Assembly (NCBI RefSeq): GCF_023276435.1 | Contig: NZ_JALLPO010000013.1 | Location: forward strand, 143,964-207,963 | Source of the DNA: Sphaerisporangium perillae | Lineage (GTDB): Bacteria; Actinomycetota; Actinomycetes; Streptosporangiales; Streptosporangiaceae | Length of the DNA: 64,000 bases | Direction: 5' to 3' | Shown: in pieces, positions 8,714-18,607 of the stretch | Layout: each line of letters starts with the position of its first letter | Position numbering within the stretch: position 1 is the first letter of the stretch | The notes under the pieces: generated by a model | Databases searched by the model: none | What the model was told of the DNA's origin: nothing | What the model saw: only the letters and a program-made list of their open reading frames with translations | Made by a program: the position numbers and the translations under genes

Positions 8714-9598
8714 GGCGGCGTCGACGCCTTCGATGAAACCGAGAACCGCCTTCGCCAGCGCCTCGGGGGCCTCCATCGCGGCGTAGTGGCCCACGCCGCC
8801 GAGTTGCACGGAACTGATCTCGGTCGACGCGGCCTGGGACATGGTGCGTGCCGTGAAGGGACCGCCGCCGGCGCCGACCGCCAGTACAGGCCTCTTCAAC
8901 CTAGTAGATTCCGCGAGGGCCCTGATCTGGGGGCCTTCCCGCAGCATTGACTGGTAGAGGCCGATCGCGCCGCGCCAGCCGTCAGGACGTGAGTAGGTGC
9001 GGGCGAACTCGTCGATGTCGGCGTCGGTGATCGCTCCCGGGGTCGCGTTCATGGCCGGGAACGCGTACTGGCTGAGAAACTCGCGTTCGCGGCGGGCCAG
9101 CAGCAGTTCGGGGATGCCAGGTGCGGCGAGGACCCCGATGTGCCAGGCGCCGCCGCGGGTGACGTCGGCCAGCGCTTCGAGGCCGAATCCGGCCAGGCCC
9201 ATCTCGATGGCGGTGAGGCTGAGCACGTCCTCGGGATGCGTGGTGGCCAGGCGGAAGACGGTCGCGCCGCTGATGTCCTGCCCGGTGAGGTGGACCGGGC
9301 CGACGCCGAGGTGCGCGATCAGCAGGTGGAGGTCTTCGGCCGAGGTCGTGCTGTCGTACTCTCCCGGCCCGTTGTCCGAGTCGCCAAAGCCGCGCAGATC
9401 GACGGCGAAGACGCGGTGGGCAACCGCAAGCAGGGGGATGAGCTTGTGAAAGGTCCACCAGGTCTCGGGGAACCCGTGGACCAGCAGGATCGGGGATCCG
9501 CTGGTTCCGGCGGCAACGTAGTGCAGCGTGGTCCCGTTGACCTCGGCGCGGTGGTGGGTGATCCCCGGCAGCGTGGTACCGGCTGGCGTGATGGTCAT
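8711..9598 (-). CDS. Alpha/beta hydrolase of the epoxide hydrolase/dehalogenase type
   Basis: A 295-residue hydrolase. The oxyanion motif HGFPETWW and the nucleophile elbow GQDISG place an Asp where serine hydrolases have Ser, the arrangement of epoxide hydrolases, haloalkane and haloacetate dehalogenases. The catalytic His is in [12 protein letters not shown] near the C-terminus. The substrate cannot be assigned. Start at the ATG 9598 with GAGGAG just upstream; the longer upstream frame overlaps the operator. It is divergent from a MarR regulator 84 bp away and shares a palindromic operator with it, so it is probably induced by the compound that MarR senses. Cargo of the composite transposon. 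Confidence 0.88.
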   Translation of the reverse strand: MTITPAGTTLPGITHHRAEVNGTTLHYVAAGTSGSPILLVHGFPETWWTFHKLIPLLAVAHRVFAVDLRGFGDSDNGPGEYDSTTSAEDLHLLIAHLGVGPVHLTGQDISGATVFRLATTHPEDVLSLTAIEMGLAGFGLEALADVTRGGAWHIGVLAAPGIPELLLARREREFLSQYAFPAMNATPGAITDADIDEFARTYSRPDGWRGAIGLYQSMLREGPQIRALAESTRLKRPVLAVGAGGGPFTARTMSQAASTEISSVQLGGVGHYAAMEAPEALAKAVLGFIEGVDAA

Positions 9599-9613
9599 GC
9601 CTCTCCTCAATTC

Positions 9614-9651
9614 GACAGTCAGGGTGTCGAAATATAGACACTCTGACTGTC
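9614..9651. promoter_or_regulatory. MarR operator over two divergent promoters
   Basis: Two 15-base arms (GACAGTCAGGGTGTC at 9614-9628, GACACTCTGACTGTC at 9637-9651) match at 14 of 15 positions around an AT-rich 8-base centre. On the minus strand TGGACA (9655-9660) and TATATT (9631-9636) form a promoter with an 18-base spacer for the hydrolase. On the plus strand TATAGA (9633-9638) can serve the MarR gene. A bound dimer would shut both. Confidence 0.8.
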
Positions 9652-9682
9652 TTTTGTCCAGTCGGTGCCGTAGTCTTCTCCC

Positions 9683-10162
9683 ATGTCTCGCGCTGGCGCC
9701 GATCTTGCGTTGTTGCTGCTGGGGGGCTTCCGCACGCTTGTGGACGCCGCGATCTCCGAGTTGGCCCAGCGCGGCCACGAGGACGTGCGTCCCGTCCACG
9801 ACTTCGCCATGCGGGCCATCGCCGCGGGCGCCGACAGCGCCTCAGAACTGGGCCGCCGCCTGTCGATCTCCAAGCAGTCGGCGGCAAGGACCATCGCGGT
9901 GCTGCAAGAGCGCGGCTACGTCGCACGCGACCCTGACCCGAACGACGCCCGCCGCAAACGCCTCCAGGTCACCGCGCTGGGCTTCAAGGTGTTGCGCCAG
10001 GGAGAAGCGATCTTCGACGAGCTGCGCGACCAGTGGGGGCAGCAGATCGGTGCCGCTGAGCTCGAAGCCTTCGAGGCGCACCTGACGGCGCTGGTGGGCA
10101 GGCAGCCCGTGCGCTTCGACACACCGGGCTGGATCGCCCGTGACCTCGGCGAGTCGGACTGA
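9683..10162 (+). CDS. MarR-family transcriptional regulator
   Basis: A 159-residue winged-helix repressor. The recognition region ([23 protein letters not shown], residues ~53-75) and the wing ([19 protein letters not shown]) are typical of MarR proteins. It lies back-to-back with the hydrolase and the strong inverted repeat between them is its likely binding site, making a self-contained detoxification switch. The ligand is unknown. It ends about 30 bp before the end of the transposase remnant. Confidence 0.9.
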   Translation: MSRAGADLALLLLGGFRTLVDAAISELAQRGHEDVRPVHDFAMRAIAAGADSASELGRRLSISKQSAARTIAVLQERGYVARDPDPNDARRKRLQVTALGFKVLRQGEAIFDELRDQWGQQIGAAELEAFEAHLTALVGRQPVRFDTPGWIARDLGESD

Positions 10163-10193
10163 GGCCCTGCGGCGAGATGGGTGACTGAAGCGA

Positions 10194-11244
10194 TCAAGCC
10201 GTGAGGGCGTATCCGTCCTGGTAACCGCTCTGATGAACACGCTCGTGCTGCCGGGCGAGGTGGAAACTCCAGTACTCCTCGAAGTGACCGTTGGCGACCA
10301 ACGCGCGGAGTTTCAGCACCGCTTCGGCTCCGGCCAGGCCCCAGCGTGCCCCGGCCAGGTCGAACCTGTCGGCGATCAGATGACGGCACGCGCCCTCGAT
10401 CACTCCGGTCGCGATCGGCCATCCCGCATCGAGCGCCTGGTCATAGCGCAGGTGCTCGGCGTTGTTGGACAGATAGCGGATGCAGGCGTCGATGCCGTCG
10501 CGACGCCGGGCGCCGACGGTGGCGGCCTGGGCGGCCAGCGCGCTGATGACATGACCGGTGTGCCCGGCCAGCAGGGCCAGGGCGTGGGAGGCGACCCAGT
10601 CCTCCGCGGCCGGCGCGGCGGGCGGATACAGGCTCCACGCAGCAGCCCATAATTTCTCCAGTACGTGCACGAAGTCGATCACGATGTGGACGCGGATGCC
10701 GCGGCGGGCGGCCTGCGACGCGATCAGATCGAGCTGGTGCCGGGCCCCGTCGACGAGTACGACCCAGGGACGGACATGGCCGGGGTCGCGGGCCTCGGCA
10801 TGGTTGAACACCTTGGCGATCACAGCGCCGGGGCCGGTGATGACCGAGCCGCACAGCCACTTGCGCATCGCGCGCGGCCGGGCCCGCGGCCGGCGCTGAC
10901 CGGCTCGCCCGCCCGGGACGGCGATCACATCGTGCGGCCGCCGCGGCGCCGGTTCGGCGTCGTAGACCACCCCCAAGGTCGCCATCCTTTTGCGGGCCGC
11001 CTTCTCCCCGGCCGCCAGCCGCGTCCGGAACGTGCCGCAGCTCGCGCAGCGCCCGCAGATCAAGGTGCGCCTGCAGCAGCCGGCGCTGCAGCTCCCGCCC
11101 CTGCTCGACGATCGTCTCCTCCAGCCGGTCATGGGGCAGCGTCCCGGTCGCCGCATCGGCGAGGTATCCGATGAGACAGTTGAATGTGTTCTTCGCCTCC
11201 GCAAAGACGTCAGCGGTGAGGCCGGTGTCGTACGGTGCTTGCAC
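10194..11244 (-). pseudogene. ISKra4-family transposase, internally deleted
   Basis: The N-terminal piece (GTG at 11244, QAPYDTGLTADVFAEAKN...ELQRRLLQAHLDLRALREL) and the C-terminal piece (KRMATLGVVYDAEPAPRRPHD to SGYQDGYALTA) belong to the same transposase but lie in different frames. The central part is missing: about 70 N-terminal residues are followed by roughly 275 C-terminal ones, whereas intact members have about 450-500. The C-terminal half keeps VVLVDGARHQLDLI, VIDFVHVLEKLW and WPIATGVIEGACRHL. It cannot make an active enzyme. Confidence 0.8.
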
Positions 11245-11395
11245 AGGGCTCTTCCTTCGTCGGGAACGGTTGGGTTCGCACCTTCGAACCTGACGGCGGG
11301 AGAGCCCCGCCACAATCACCCGCCCGGTGACGGCGCGATTGCGTCCCGTGACGCCGCGCCATCCTGCTCGGCCACCTCGCGAGCCACCGGATCGG

Positions 11396-11881
11396 TCACC
11401 GTGAACAATCCCGGCCCCTCTTCCGCGCCCAGCCGCGTTCCATCAGCCGCTTTGGCTTGGACCGCAGCCCCTCCCGCTTGGCGGCCTCATCTGGCAATCC
11501 CATCGCCACCGCGATCTGCCCGGCACGCATCGCCGCACCGGCATCGGCCATGATCTCCACCGCGTCCCGGTAGGCGCGCGGCAGCACCCCCGCCTTCATG
11601 CCCGGCCGCCACGGCGGCACCGTCACCACACCCAGCACCGGCGGCCGCACCGGCGCTGCGCCCGCCCCGGCGAGGCCGACCTGTCCTTCGGGCTCATCGA
11701 GCGGCCGGGCTGCTTCGCCCAGGATCTCCTCCACGGTCTCCCGCGTGATCGTCAGCCGTGACAACCGGTCCTGCTCGTCCTCCAGCTGTGACGCCAGCGC
11801 GGCGATCTGCTCGTGGATTTCCTCGATCCGCTGCCGGACCACGGCTTCACGCCGCGCCAGTTCCCCCAGCAACGAGCCCAT
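11396..11881 (-). CDS. ISKra4-associated coiled-coil protein, right copy
   Basis: A 161-residue protein starting MGSLLGELARREAVVRQRIEE. It has an N-terminal coiled coil of about 50 residues (EIHEQIAALASQLEDEQDRLSRL), a variable linker and a helical C-terminal domain (LPRAYRDAVEIMADAGAAMRAGQIAVAMG). It is homologous over its length to the copy at 7897 and lies just upstream of the transposase remnant on the same strand, the usual order in ISKra4-type elements. Function unknown; a winged-helix-like C-terminal domain is possible. Confidence 0.65.
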   Translation of the reverse strand: MGSLLGELARREAVVRQRIEEIHEQIAALASQLEDEQDRLSRLTITRETVEEILGEAARPLDEPEGQVGLAGAGAAPVRPPVLGVVTVPPWRPGMKAGVLPRAYRDAVEIMADAGAAMRAGQIAVAMGLPDEAAKREGLRSKPKRLMERGWARKRGRDCSR

Positions 11882-11991
11882 CGTCACCACCGCCTCACAC
11901 CTTTGCACTCACAGTAAAAGGCGGTTCCCGGATCAAACAGTCACGTCCGCAAAGGCCCAGGTCAGACACTCACTGCAAAAGAGCTACACCC

Positions 11992-12551
<560 letters not shown>

Positions 12552-12565
12552 CGATCCCCTGGGGA

Positions 12566-12585
12566 GCCAATACACGAGTATTGGC
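12566..12585. terminator. Hairpin downstream of the thiolase operon
   Basis: GCCAATAC and GTATTGGC form a perfect 8-bp stem with an ACGA loop, about 165 bp past the end of the minus-strand operon and just after the integrase remnant. It could be a terminator or part of an insertion-sequence end. Confidence 0.4.
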
Positions 12586-12751
12586 ACGGCACAGGAGCGG
12601 CGCGAGAGCGCCTCAGTGGTCACGCCGTCAGTGTGGTTGGATTCGACAATAACCTCGGCTTGGTGCACCGCCCTGTTCGTACGCATGGTGCGGGATGAAG
12701 ACGCCGTCCGTGACGCAGGTCGCCGCCATTCCGGCGATCGTTCGTGATGCG

Positions 12752-13942
12752 TCAGTCGGTCACTCGCACGACGATCGCCGCTCCGGTGTCACCTGCTGCG
12801 CACCCGGTGAACAGGCCGATCCCCCCGCCGCGCAGCCGTAGTTCCTCAATGAGCTCGGCGATGGACCGCAACCCGGTCGGCGCCTGTGGATGACCGAAAA
12901 TGAGGCTGCATCCATAGGAGTTCATGCGCTCCAAGGGGAAACCAAGCTTGCGGGAGAAGTAAACGTCGTTGACCGCGAAGGGATTATGGGTGGTCACCGC
13001 GTCCACCTGATCAATACTCAGGCCGGCGTCGTTCAGGGCTGCGAGTGCCGCGGGTACCGGTGCCTCCGGCATGCGGCTCCGGCCGACCCTCGCCATGCCG
13101 GTGGCCAGAATGTGTACGACGCCCTCTCCTCCGCTGAGCTCCCTTGCCTGTGCCACAGAAGTGACGATCGCCCCGGCGCACCCGTCGGCCGGATGAGTCT
13201 GAGTGGCGAAGGTGTGTGTGCCGCCCGGCGCGGCCGACCGTAGCCTGGCGATTTCCTCTCGCACAACCGGGCGCACCCCCTCGTCGGCGTCAATCGTCGT
13301 CTTGGCGCCACGCCGCCCGGGAGCCTCTACGGGAACCAGATAGCGGCGCTGGAAGGCGCGGCCATCGGCGAGTGCCTTGTGGTATTGCTCCCAGCGCAGA
13401 ATGGCCAGTTCGTCGAGTTCGGCCCGGGTAACTCCAGACTCCGCCGCCACGGCATCACCCGCGGCCAGCATGGATGTGCCCGCCCAGGGATCGTGGGCGA
13501 AGCTGTCGAGCACCCAGTGCGTGGATTGCGGTGCGCCGCCGGGTGCGTTAGGGCGAGGGTAGAGCACTTGCGGGCCGTTGCTCGTGCGATCGGTCACGAC
13601 GACGAGCTGGGTGCCGCCACCCGACGTGACCCGGCCCGCCGCGGCCTCCAGGGATGCCACAGAGGTCGCGCACGCCTGGCTGATCATGGGGCCGGACAGC
13701 CCCAATGCGCCGATCTGGGCGGCCAGTAGAGAAGCGCCGTAGAAGATGTCGGGCTGGGGCACCGTCCAGCCCAGAACCAGCCCGTCGAGGGCGTCCGGGG
13801 TCAGGTGCCGCACGGCGAGGGCACGTGCTGTGACATCGGCGGCCAGATCAAGGGCCGAGACGTCGGCCAGTGAACCCTGCCACCGGGCGAACGGCGAGCT
13901 CCATGCGTGCCCGGCCGGAATCGCCACGTCCTGGTATTTCAT
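12752..13942 (-). CDS. Thiolase (acetyl-CoA acyltransferase), last gene of ketone operon
   Basis: A 396-residue thiolase. The nucleophile Cys91 sits in SQACATSV, the GHP-type histidine motif is GHPQAPTG (around residue 350), and the second active-site Cys381 is in FTGCAAGDTG. Degradative thiolases cleave a beta-ketoacyl-CoA with CoA to acetyl-CoA and a shortened acyl-CoA. Here it overlaps the CoA-ligase gene by four bases (ATGA). The predicted step is therefore cleavage of an aroylacetyl-CoA made from the carboxylated ketone to aroyl-CoA plus acetyl-CoA. The family assignment is firm; the substrate is inferred from context. Confidence 0.87.
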   Translation of the reverse strand: MKYQDVAIPAGHAWSSPFARWQGSLADVSALDLAADVTARALAVRHLTPDALDGLVLGWTVPQPDIFYGASLLAAQIGALGLSGPMISQACATSVASLEAAAGRVTSGGGTQLVVVTDRTSNGPQVLYPRPNAPGGAPQSTHWVLDSFAHDPWAGTSMLAAGDAVAAESGVTRAELDELAILRWEQYHKALADGRAFQRRYLVPVEAPGRRGAKTTIDADEGVRPVVREEIARLRSAAPGGTHTFATQTHPADGCAGAIVTSVAQARELSGGEGVVHILATGMARVGRSRMPEAPVPAALAALNDAGLSIDQVDAVTTHNPFAVNDVYFSRKLGFPLERMNSYGCSLIFGHPQAPTGLRSIAELIEELRLRGGGIGLFTGCAAGDTGAAIVVRVTD

Positions 13943-15771
13943 GAACCCTCCTTGCGTGAAGAGACGATGACCTCGCCGGGCGGCGCGTCGCGGTAGAGAA
14001 GGCCGACCAGTTCTGCTCGTTGAGCCAGCACTCGCCGCTGATTCACATAGCCCTTGTCGGTGATCTCACCGGCGTCCAGAGTGGCTGGACGTGCCATGAC
14101 CAGGAGCCGTTGAATCCGCGACGCCGAGCCGGCACTGGCGTTCAGCTCGCCCAGGATCGGCGCCAGGTACGCGGCCAGCTCGGCGGAATACAAGACCTCG
14201 CCCTGGGTGTCTGGGAGCTCGCCGAGCACGCGGCCGGCCTCGGTGGCATTGAGCCAGGCCAGGGCGCACACGTCGCCACGGTTCTCTCCGACTATGACGG
14301 CGTCGGAGAGAACCGGCGCGGCCGACAGGAGCGCGGTGCGCAGCGAGCCCACGCGTACGAAGGTGCCGGTGGACAACTTGAAGTCCTCGGCGAGGCGCCC
14401 GCGGAACAGCAGCCCCGCATTGGGGTCGGCCGGATCGGCGAAGCTCACCGCATCCCCGGGGCAGTAGAAGCCCTCCTCGTCGAAGGCCGCGTCGGACAGA
14501 TCCGGGCGGCGGTGGTAACCCGGCGTGATCAGCTTGCCCCGTACGCGAATCTCATAACTGTCCTCGTCGGCCGGAACGAGCTTGAGCGTCACACCCGGCA
14601 GCGGAACGCCGATGCAGCGCGCGTCGGTGTAGTCGAAGTGGGCCGTGGTGGCCGCCGGCGCCGTCTCCGTCGTGCCCCAAGATCCGGTCACCGGAATGTC
14701 TCGTCCGGTGGCCTCCCGGGCAAGCACCTTCAGCCGATGCCGCAGCGTGGACGGCAGCGCCGCCGCCGCGTTGAACAGCAGGCGGATACGGTCGAAGAAC
14801 CGCTCGGCAAGATCGTGGTCCCGCTCCAATGCAGGAACGAGCTGCGCCCAGCCGGATGGCACGTTGAACGCCAGCGTGGGTGATACGTCCCGATAGTTGG
14901 CCAGGCTCCTGGCCAGCAGTCCGGGGGTCGGGCGTCCATCGTCGATGTGGAGAGTGCCACCGTTGGCCAGCACCATGTTTACGTTGTGATTGCCGCCGAA
15001 GGTGTGGCTCCACGGTAACCAGTCCACGAGCACGGGTCGCTCCCCCGTCAGGAACGGCCAGACCTGCCGCATCATCTGCTGATTGGCGCACAACATGCCG
15101 TGGGTGGTGATGACACCCTTCGGCATCCCCGTCGAGCCGGAGGTGAACAAGATCTTGGCAACGGTGTCATCGGCGATCTGCGCACCGGCGTCCGCCACCT
15201 CCCTGCCGGGCGCCGTCGAGAGCAACGCGTCCAGTGAGTGCTCAGCCGGGCCGCCCACCGCGGAAATCAGCATCGGGTCGCCGCCCAGCGCCGACACCGC
15301 GGGACGGAACGGCTCGACGTCCTCGGCGTACACCGCGCCCGGCCGTACGAGTTCGCCGATCATCTTGATTCGGGCGTGGTCACGGCTCTGCAGCGAGTAC
15401 GCCACACTGATCGGTACCACCGGGATACCGGCGGTCATCGCGCCGAGCGTCATCAGCAGATGCCCGACGGAGTTGCCGGACAGGACCATCAGCGGCCGCT
15501 CGCTCGACAGGCCTCGCTCGTGCAGTGCCTGCCCTATCGAGTCGGCGGCGGCGAGCGCCTGGCTGTACGTCTTGCCCCACCACGTCCCGTCCGGCCCGCG
15601 CTGGGCGACGAGCATTTGCTCGGGGTCGAGCGCGGCCCACCCCCGTAGCATCTCGACGACGCCGCCGGGGCTGGGCTGCAGTGGCGTAGCCGACTCCAGC
15701 AGCACGCAGCCGTCCGCGCGGTCCCGGCGGACGATCGACGGGCGTGAGTACAGGTGCGCTACTTTTTTCAT
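13939..15771 (-). CDS. Acyl-CoA synthetase of the feruloyl-CoA synthetase type
   Basis: A 610-residue adenylate-forming CoA ligase. The ATP loop FTSGSTGMPKG is at residues 209-219, with SWGTTETAPA and RVRGKLITPGYHRRPD further on, and the EDFKLSTGTFVRVG segment typical of feruloyl-CoA synthetases. In aryl-ketone catabolism the equivalent enzyme activates the beta-keto acid (for example benzoylacetate) to its CoA ester. It is translationally coupled to the thiolase that would use that product and lies 96 bp after the URO-D-like gene. The acid used is inferred, not shown. Confidence 0.88.
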   Translation of the reverse strand: MKKVAHLYSRPSIVRRDRADGCVLLESATPLQPSPGGVVEMLRGWAALDPEQMLVAQRGPDGTWWGKTYSQALAAADSIGQALHERGLSSERPLMVLSGNSVGHLLMTLGAMTAGIPVVPISVAYSLQSRDHARIKMIGELVRPGAVYAEDVEPFRPAVSALGGDPMLISAVGGPAEHSLDALLSTAPGREVADAGAQIADDTVAKILFTSGSTGMPKGVITTHGMLCANQQMMRQVWPFLTGERPVLVDWLPWSHTFGGNHNVNMVLANGGTLHIDDGRPTPGLLARSLANYRDVSPTLAFNVPSGWAQLVPALERDHDLAERFFDRIRLLFNAAAALPSTLRHRLKVLAREATGRDIPVTGSWGTTETAPAATTAHFDYTDARCIGVPLPGVTLKLVPADEDSYEIRVRGKLITPGYHRRPDLSDAAFDEEGFYCPGDAVSFADPADPNAGLLFRGRLAEDFKLSTGTFVRVGSLRTALLSAAPVLSDAVIVGENRGDVCALAWLNATEAGRVLGELPDTQGEVLYSAELAAYLAPILGELNASAGSASRIQRLLVMARPATLDAGEITDKGYVNQRRVLAQRAELVGLLYRDAPPGEVIVSSRKEGS

Positions 15772-15867
15772 GGCTACGACTCCTCGGGCTCGGGAGAGCC
15801 TTGGTGGGCGGCGACCGGTCCGGACGGTCGCCGCCCCCTCGTATACGGAAGGGGACGAACGGGGCGG

Positions 15868-16548
15868 TCAGCCGCGTACGGCGTTGATCCAGTCCCGCAG
15901 CACTTCGATGTCGGTGTGACGGGAGAGTTGCCGGTCCGTCACGGTGACCCCGCGTCCCGCACCCGGCGTGTCCAGCGAGACGACGGTGGCCGCGGCCAGC
16001 CCATACCGGGTGACCGGGTGGCACAGTGCCAGTGCCTGGTGGAAGCGCGCGACATTGGCCAGGGTCGACAGGCCGGCGCCGGAGGGTTCGGCGTGGTCGC
16101 CGATCAGGATGACGTCCGCTCCGGCGGCCAGGAACCTCCTTCCCAGCGCCAGTACGGCGTCGGCTGCGGCGTCGGGTCCGGCCGCGCAGCAATCCATGAT
16201 CGCGGCAGGGCCGGGCAACTCCGCGACCAGCGCGATCCGGTCCCCCGCCGAGGCGCGCAGCCGGCGGGTCGCTTCGAGGGCGACGTCGAGCTGCTCGCTG
16301 GAGAGGAGTCGCGCCGTGTCGGGGCAGCCGACCAGGAGCACCTCGGGGGCGGTGACGGGCACGCCGTCCGGATCCACCGCTTCGGTCAGATCCCGCAGTG
16401 CGTTGGCGAGATGGGTGGGGTCGTAGACGAAGTCCTCGGCGTCGCGTTCCTGGATACGAGCCGCCACTTGCAGTGCCAGGGGAATGGCGAGCACGCCGCC
16501 CTCTTGACCGGCAAGCAGCGCCCGTACCGCATTGCGAGGGGTAGTCAC
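15868..16548 (-). CDS. Small URO-D-like (TIM-barrel) protein, function unknown
   Basis: A 226-residue protein starting at a GTG four bases after the HyuB-like gene, so it belongs to the operon. Segments such as LAIPLALQVAARIQERDAED, LTEAVDPDGVPV and GADVILIGDHAEPSGAG resemble the uroporphyrinogen decarboxylase/corrinoid methyltransferase fold, but it is much shorter than true URO-D (~350 residues). The similarity is weak and judged by eye. It could be an accessory subunit or an enzyme acting on a modified ketone. No equivalent is part of the standard acetone carboxylase. Confidence 0.55.
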   Translation of the reverse strand: MTTPRNAVRALLAGQEGGVLAIPLALQVAARIQERDAEDFVYDPTHLANALRDLTEAVDPDGVPVTAPEVLLVGCPDTARLLSSEQLDVALEATRRLRASAGDRIALVAELPGPAAIMDCCAAGPDAAADAVLALGRRFLAAGADVILIGDHAEPSGAGLSTLANVARFHQALALCHPVTRYGLAAATVVSLDTPGAGRGVTVTDRQLSRHTDIEVLRDWINAVRG

Positions 16549-16552
16549 CGGA

Positions 16553-18607
16553 TCACATCCGGATCAGCGGGGTGACGACCGAGCCGTCGGGCCAGGAGCC
16601 GAAGAACTCTAGGATCTCCTCCGGCGGCTTGCGCTGAGACCAGTCGGCCTCGAACTCCTCGTAAGGCCGGCCCCGCTCCAGCCGGGCCGCGATCATGCTC
16701 TCCCGGCTCGCCCGGGTGGCCTCGTCGTCGACCCGGCCGCTGACCGGGTCGATCGCGACGCCGTAGATGTCGCGGGCCACATGGACGGAGACCAGGTTCT
16801 TGGTGACGTCGGCTGCCACGGAAGCCGGATCGCGGGCGAGCGGATCGCCGTACCCCGTACCTCCGGTCGACAGGCCGACGATGATGCTCTGCCCACCCGG
16901 CACCGGGTGCACCGCGCTGCCGTAGGGCCCGGACACGACGGTGCCGCCGAACTCGCCCCGCAGCAGTGCCTCCAGCGTCAGAGTTCCTGTCTTGGCCGAG
17001 GCCATCGCCTCGGCGACGTCGATGCCGTCAAGCCTGATGCCGGGCACGGTGGGCGGGGCGTACCCGCCGAAGAGTGGCTGCGGCGTCTGGATGACGGAGT
17101 TGTCGGCGATCGCCATCTGGAACAGCATCGGCACGTGGTGGGTGACCCACAACTGGGCCGTTCCGACCCCTCCGCGGTGCTTGCCGTGCCCGCCGCTGTC
17201 CTTCCAGTGCGAGGAGAACGGGATCAGCATGGGGAACTCGTTCTCCATGCTCTCCACGTCCGGGGCGCGACCGAACGCGCACCATGGGAAGCCGTAGGCG
17301 TCCATGCCGTCGCTGGTGGCCCGGGCGCCCTGGCCCTCGGTGTTGATCGGATAGGCGATCATGTCGGCAAAGTTGGCACCCCACTGGCTGACTCCGGCGA
17401 GCACGATGGCGTTGCCGCCGTTGCCCTGACTGGCGGCCACCTGCTTCCACTCGTCGGAGCCGAATCTGGCACGGCTGATGCAGTTGGCCACGGCGCTCAT
17501 GGCGCCGGTCGCCGCCATCACCGAGCAGGACGTGGCGGCCCGCGCGTCGGGCGAGAGGATCGAGTTCGGCGGGAAGACGAAGTCGATCGGCTCGAAGGTG
17601 GCCGAGCTGACCGGCAGGTCGTGGAAGACGTACTCGTAGATGTAGTTGGCCATGTGGCCGATGACGGCCTGCGGGTGGGCGTTGTAGCTCGACGGGGTCT
17701 CCGGGCTGGTGCCGGTGAAGTCGAACAGCAGGTGGTCGCCCTTCTTGATCATCGTCATCGCGCAGTTGCGGATGAGGCCGGGAGCCAGCCCGGCCGCGTC
17801 GCTGAAGGTCACCGTCCGGTAGGTGCCATCGGGCCAGTGAGCGATGCGCTTGCGGGCGCCCGCCTCTGCTTCGTCGAGCATCCGGCGCATAAGCCCGACC
17901 ACGAAGTCCTTGCCCTCGCGGGCGATCATCTCCAGCAGCCGCACCCGCACCCGGTCGGCTGTGGTCGCACGGGCCCGCATGTCCACCGTGACGTTGGCCT
18001 CGGCGCGGATGCCGAAGGCGGCGAACATCTCCAGGACATCGGTGTTGATCTGAAAGTCGGTTCCGACGCGCATGGGCGGCAGGTTCATGCCCTCCTGGAA
18101 CCGGGCGGTGGCCGCCAGCGGCATCCCACCCGGCTCCACCGCGCCGGTCTCGGTGGTGTGGGACAGCGCCGCCGTCCACGCCACCAGCTCGCCTTCGAAG
18201 AACACCGGCATGATCGCAACTTGGTCGGGGTTGTGGATTCCGCCGTAGAGCGCGTCGTTGGTATACCAGATGTCCCCGTCGTTGATCCCGGGGTTCTTCG
18301 AGTGCCGGGACAGGATGTACTTGATGACGATCGGGGGGATGACCGCGTGCAGGTAGGTGCCCGCCGAGGCGTTTACCAGATCGCCGGCCGCGTTGAAGAT
18401 CGCCACGATCGAGTCGCCGGCCACGCCCATGGACGACCGGGACGAGCGCATGAAGATCTCGTATCCCTCGTCGAGAATGTCGGCGGTACGCTGCACCCCG
18501 ATCTCGTAGTCGCCGGGTCGCAGCGAGTCGGCGCAGGCGCGCTCGTACGCGCTGGGAGCGGAGACCTTCAGTGCCGCGAGCTTCTCCTCCAGTGTCGGGT
18601 GGCTCAT
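16553..18607 (-). CDS. HyuB-type subunit of an acetophenone/acetone-carboxylase-like enzyme
   Basis: A 684-residue member of the hydantoinase B/oxoprolinase family, corresponding to the delta subunit of acetophenone carboxylase or the alpha subunit of acetone carboxylase. Typical segments are GDIWYTNDALYGGIHNPDQ, WTAALSHTTETGAVEPGG and GGHGKHRGGVGT. In these biotin-independent carboxylases the HyuB-type subunit holds the site that joins the phosphorylated ketone enol and carboxyphosphate chemistry. Its ATG overlaps the upstream HyuA stop by four bases. The alternative, N-methylhydantoinase, is less likely because two HyuA genes and the zinc-ribbon subunit are present. Confidence 0.85.
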   Translation of the reverse strand: MSHPTLEEKLAALKVSAPSAYERACADSLRPGDYEIGVQRTADILDEGYEIFMRSSRSSMGVAGDSIVAIFNAAGDLVNASAGTYLHAVIPPIVIKYILSRHSKNPGINDGDIWYTNDALYGGIHNPDQVAIMPVFFEGELVAWTAALSHTTETGAVEPGGMPLAATARFQEGMNLPPMRVGTDFQINTDVLEMFAAFGIRAEANVTVDMRARATTADRVRVRLLEMIAREGKDFVVGLMRRMLDEAEAGARKRIAHWPDGTYRTVTFSDAAGLAPGLIRNCAMTMIKKGDHLLFDFTGTSPETPSSYNAHPQAVIGHMANYIYEYVFHDLPVSSATFEPIDFVFPPNSILSPDARAATSCSVMAATGAMSAVANCISRARFGSDEWKQVAASQGNGGNAIVLAGVSQWGANFADMIAYPINTEGQGARATSDGMDAYGFPWCAFGRAPDVESMENEFPMLIPFSSHWKDSGGHGKHRGGVGTAQLWVTHHVPMLFQMAIADNSVIQTPQPLFGGYAPPTVPGIRLDGIDVAEAMASAKTGTLTLEALLRGEFGGTVVSGPYGSAVHPVPGGQSIIVGLSTGGTGYGDPLARDPASVAADVTKNLVSVHVARDIYGVAIDPVSGRVDDEATRASRESMIAARLERGRPYEEFEADWSQRKPPEEILEFFGSWPDGSVVTPLIRM

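Larger units (their letters stand above)
7787..11991. mobile_element. Composite ISKra4-like transposon carrying hydrolase and MarR genes
   Basis: The outer ends are inverted copies of GGGTGTAGCTCTT (7787-7799 and 11979-11991), each followed inward by about 100 bp of homologous sequence and a homologous coiled-coil accessory gene. Both outer ends are flanked by the same 9-bp duplication, so the 4,205-bp unit inserted as one piece. The right arm also has a deleted ISKra4-type transposase; the left arm has lost its transposase. Cargo is the alpha/beta hydrolase and divergent MarR gene. With no intact transposase, movement would need one in trans. Confidence 0.82.
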
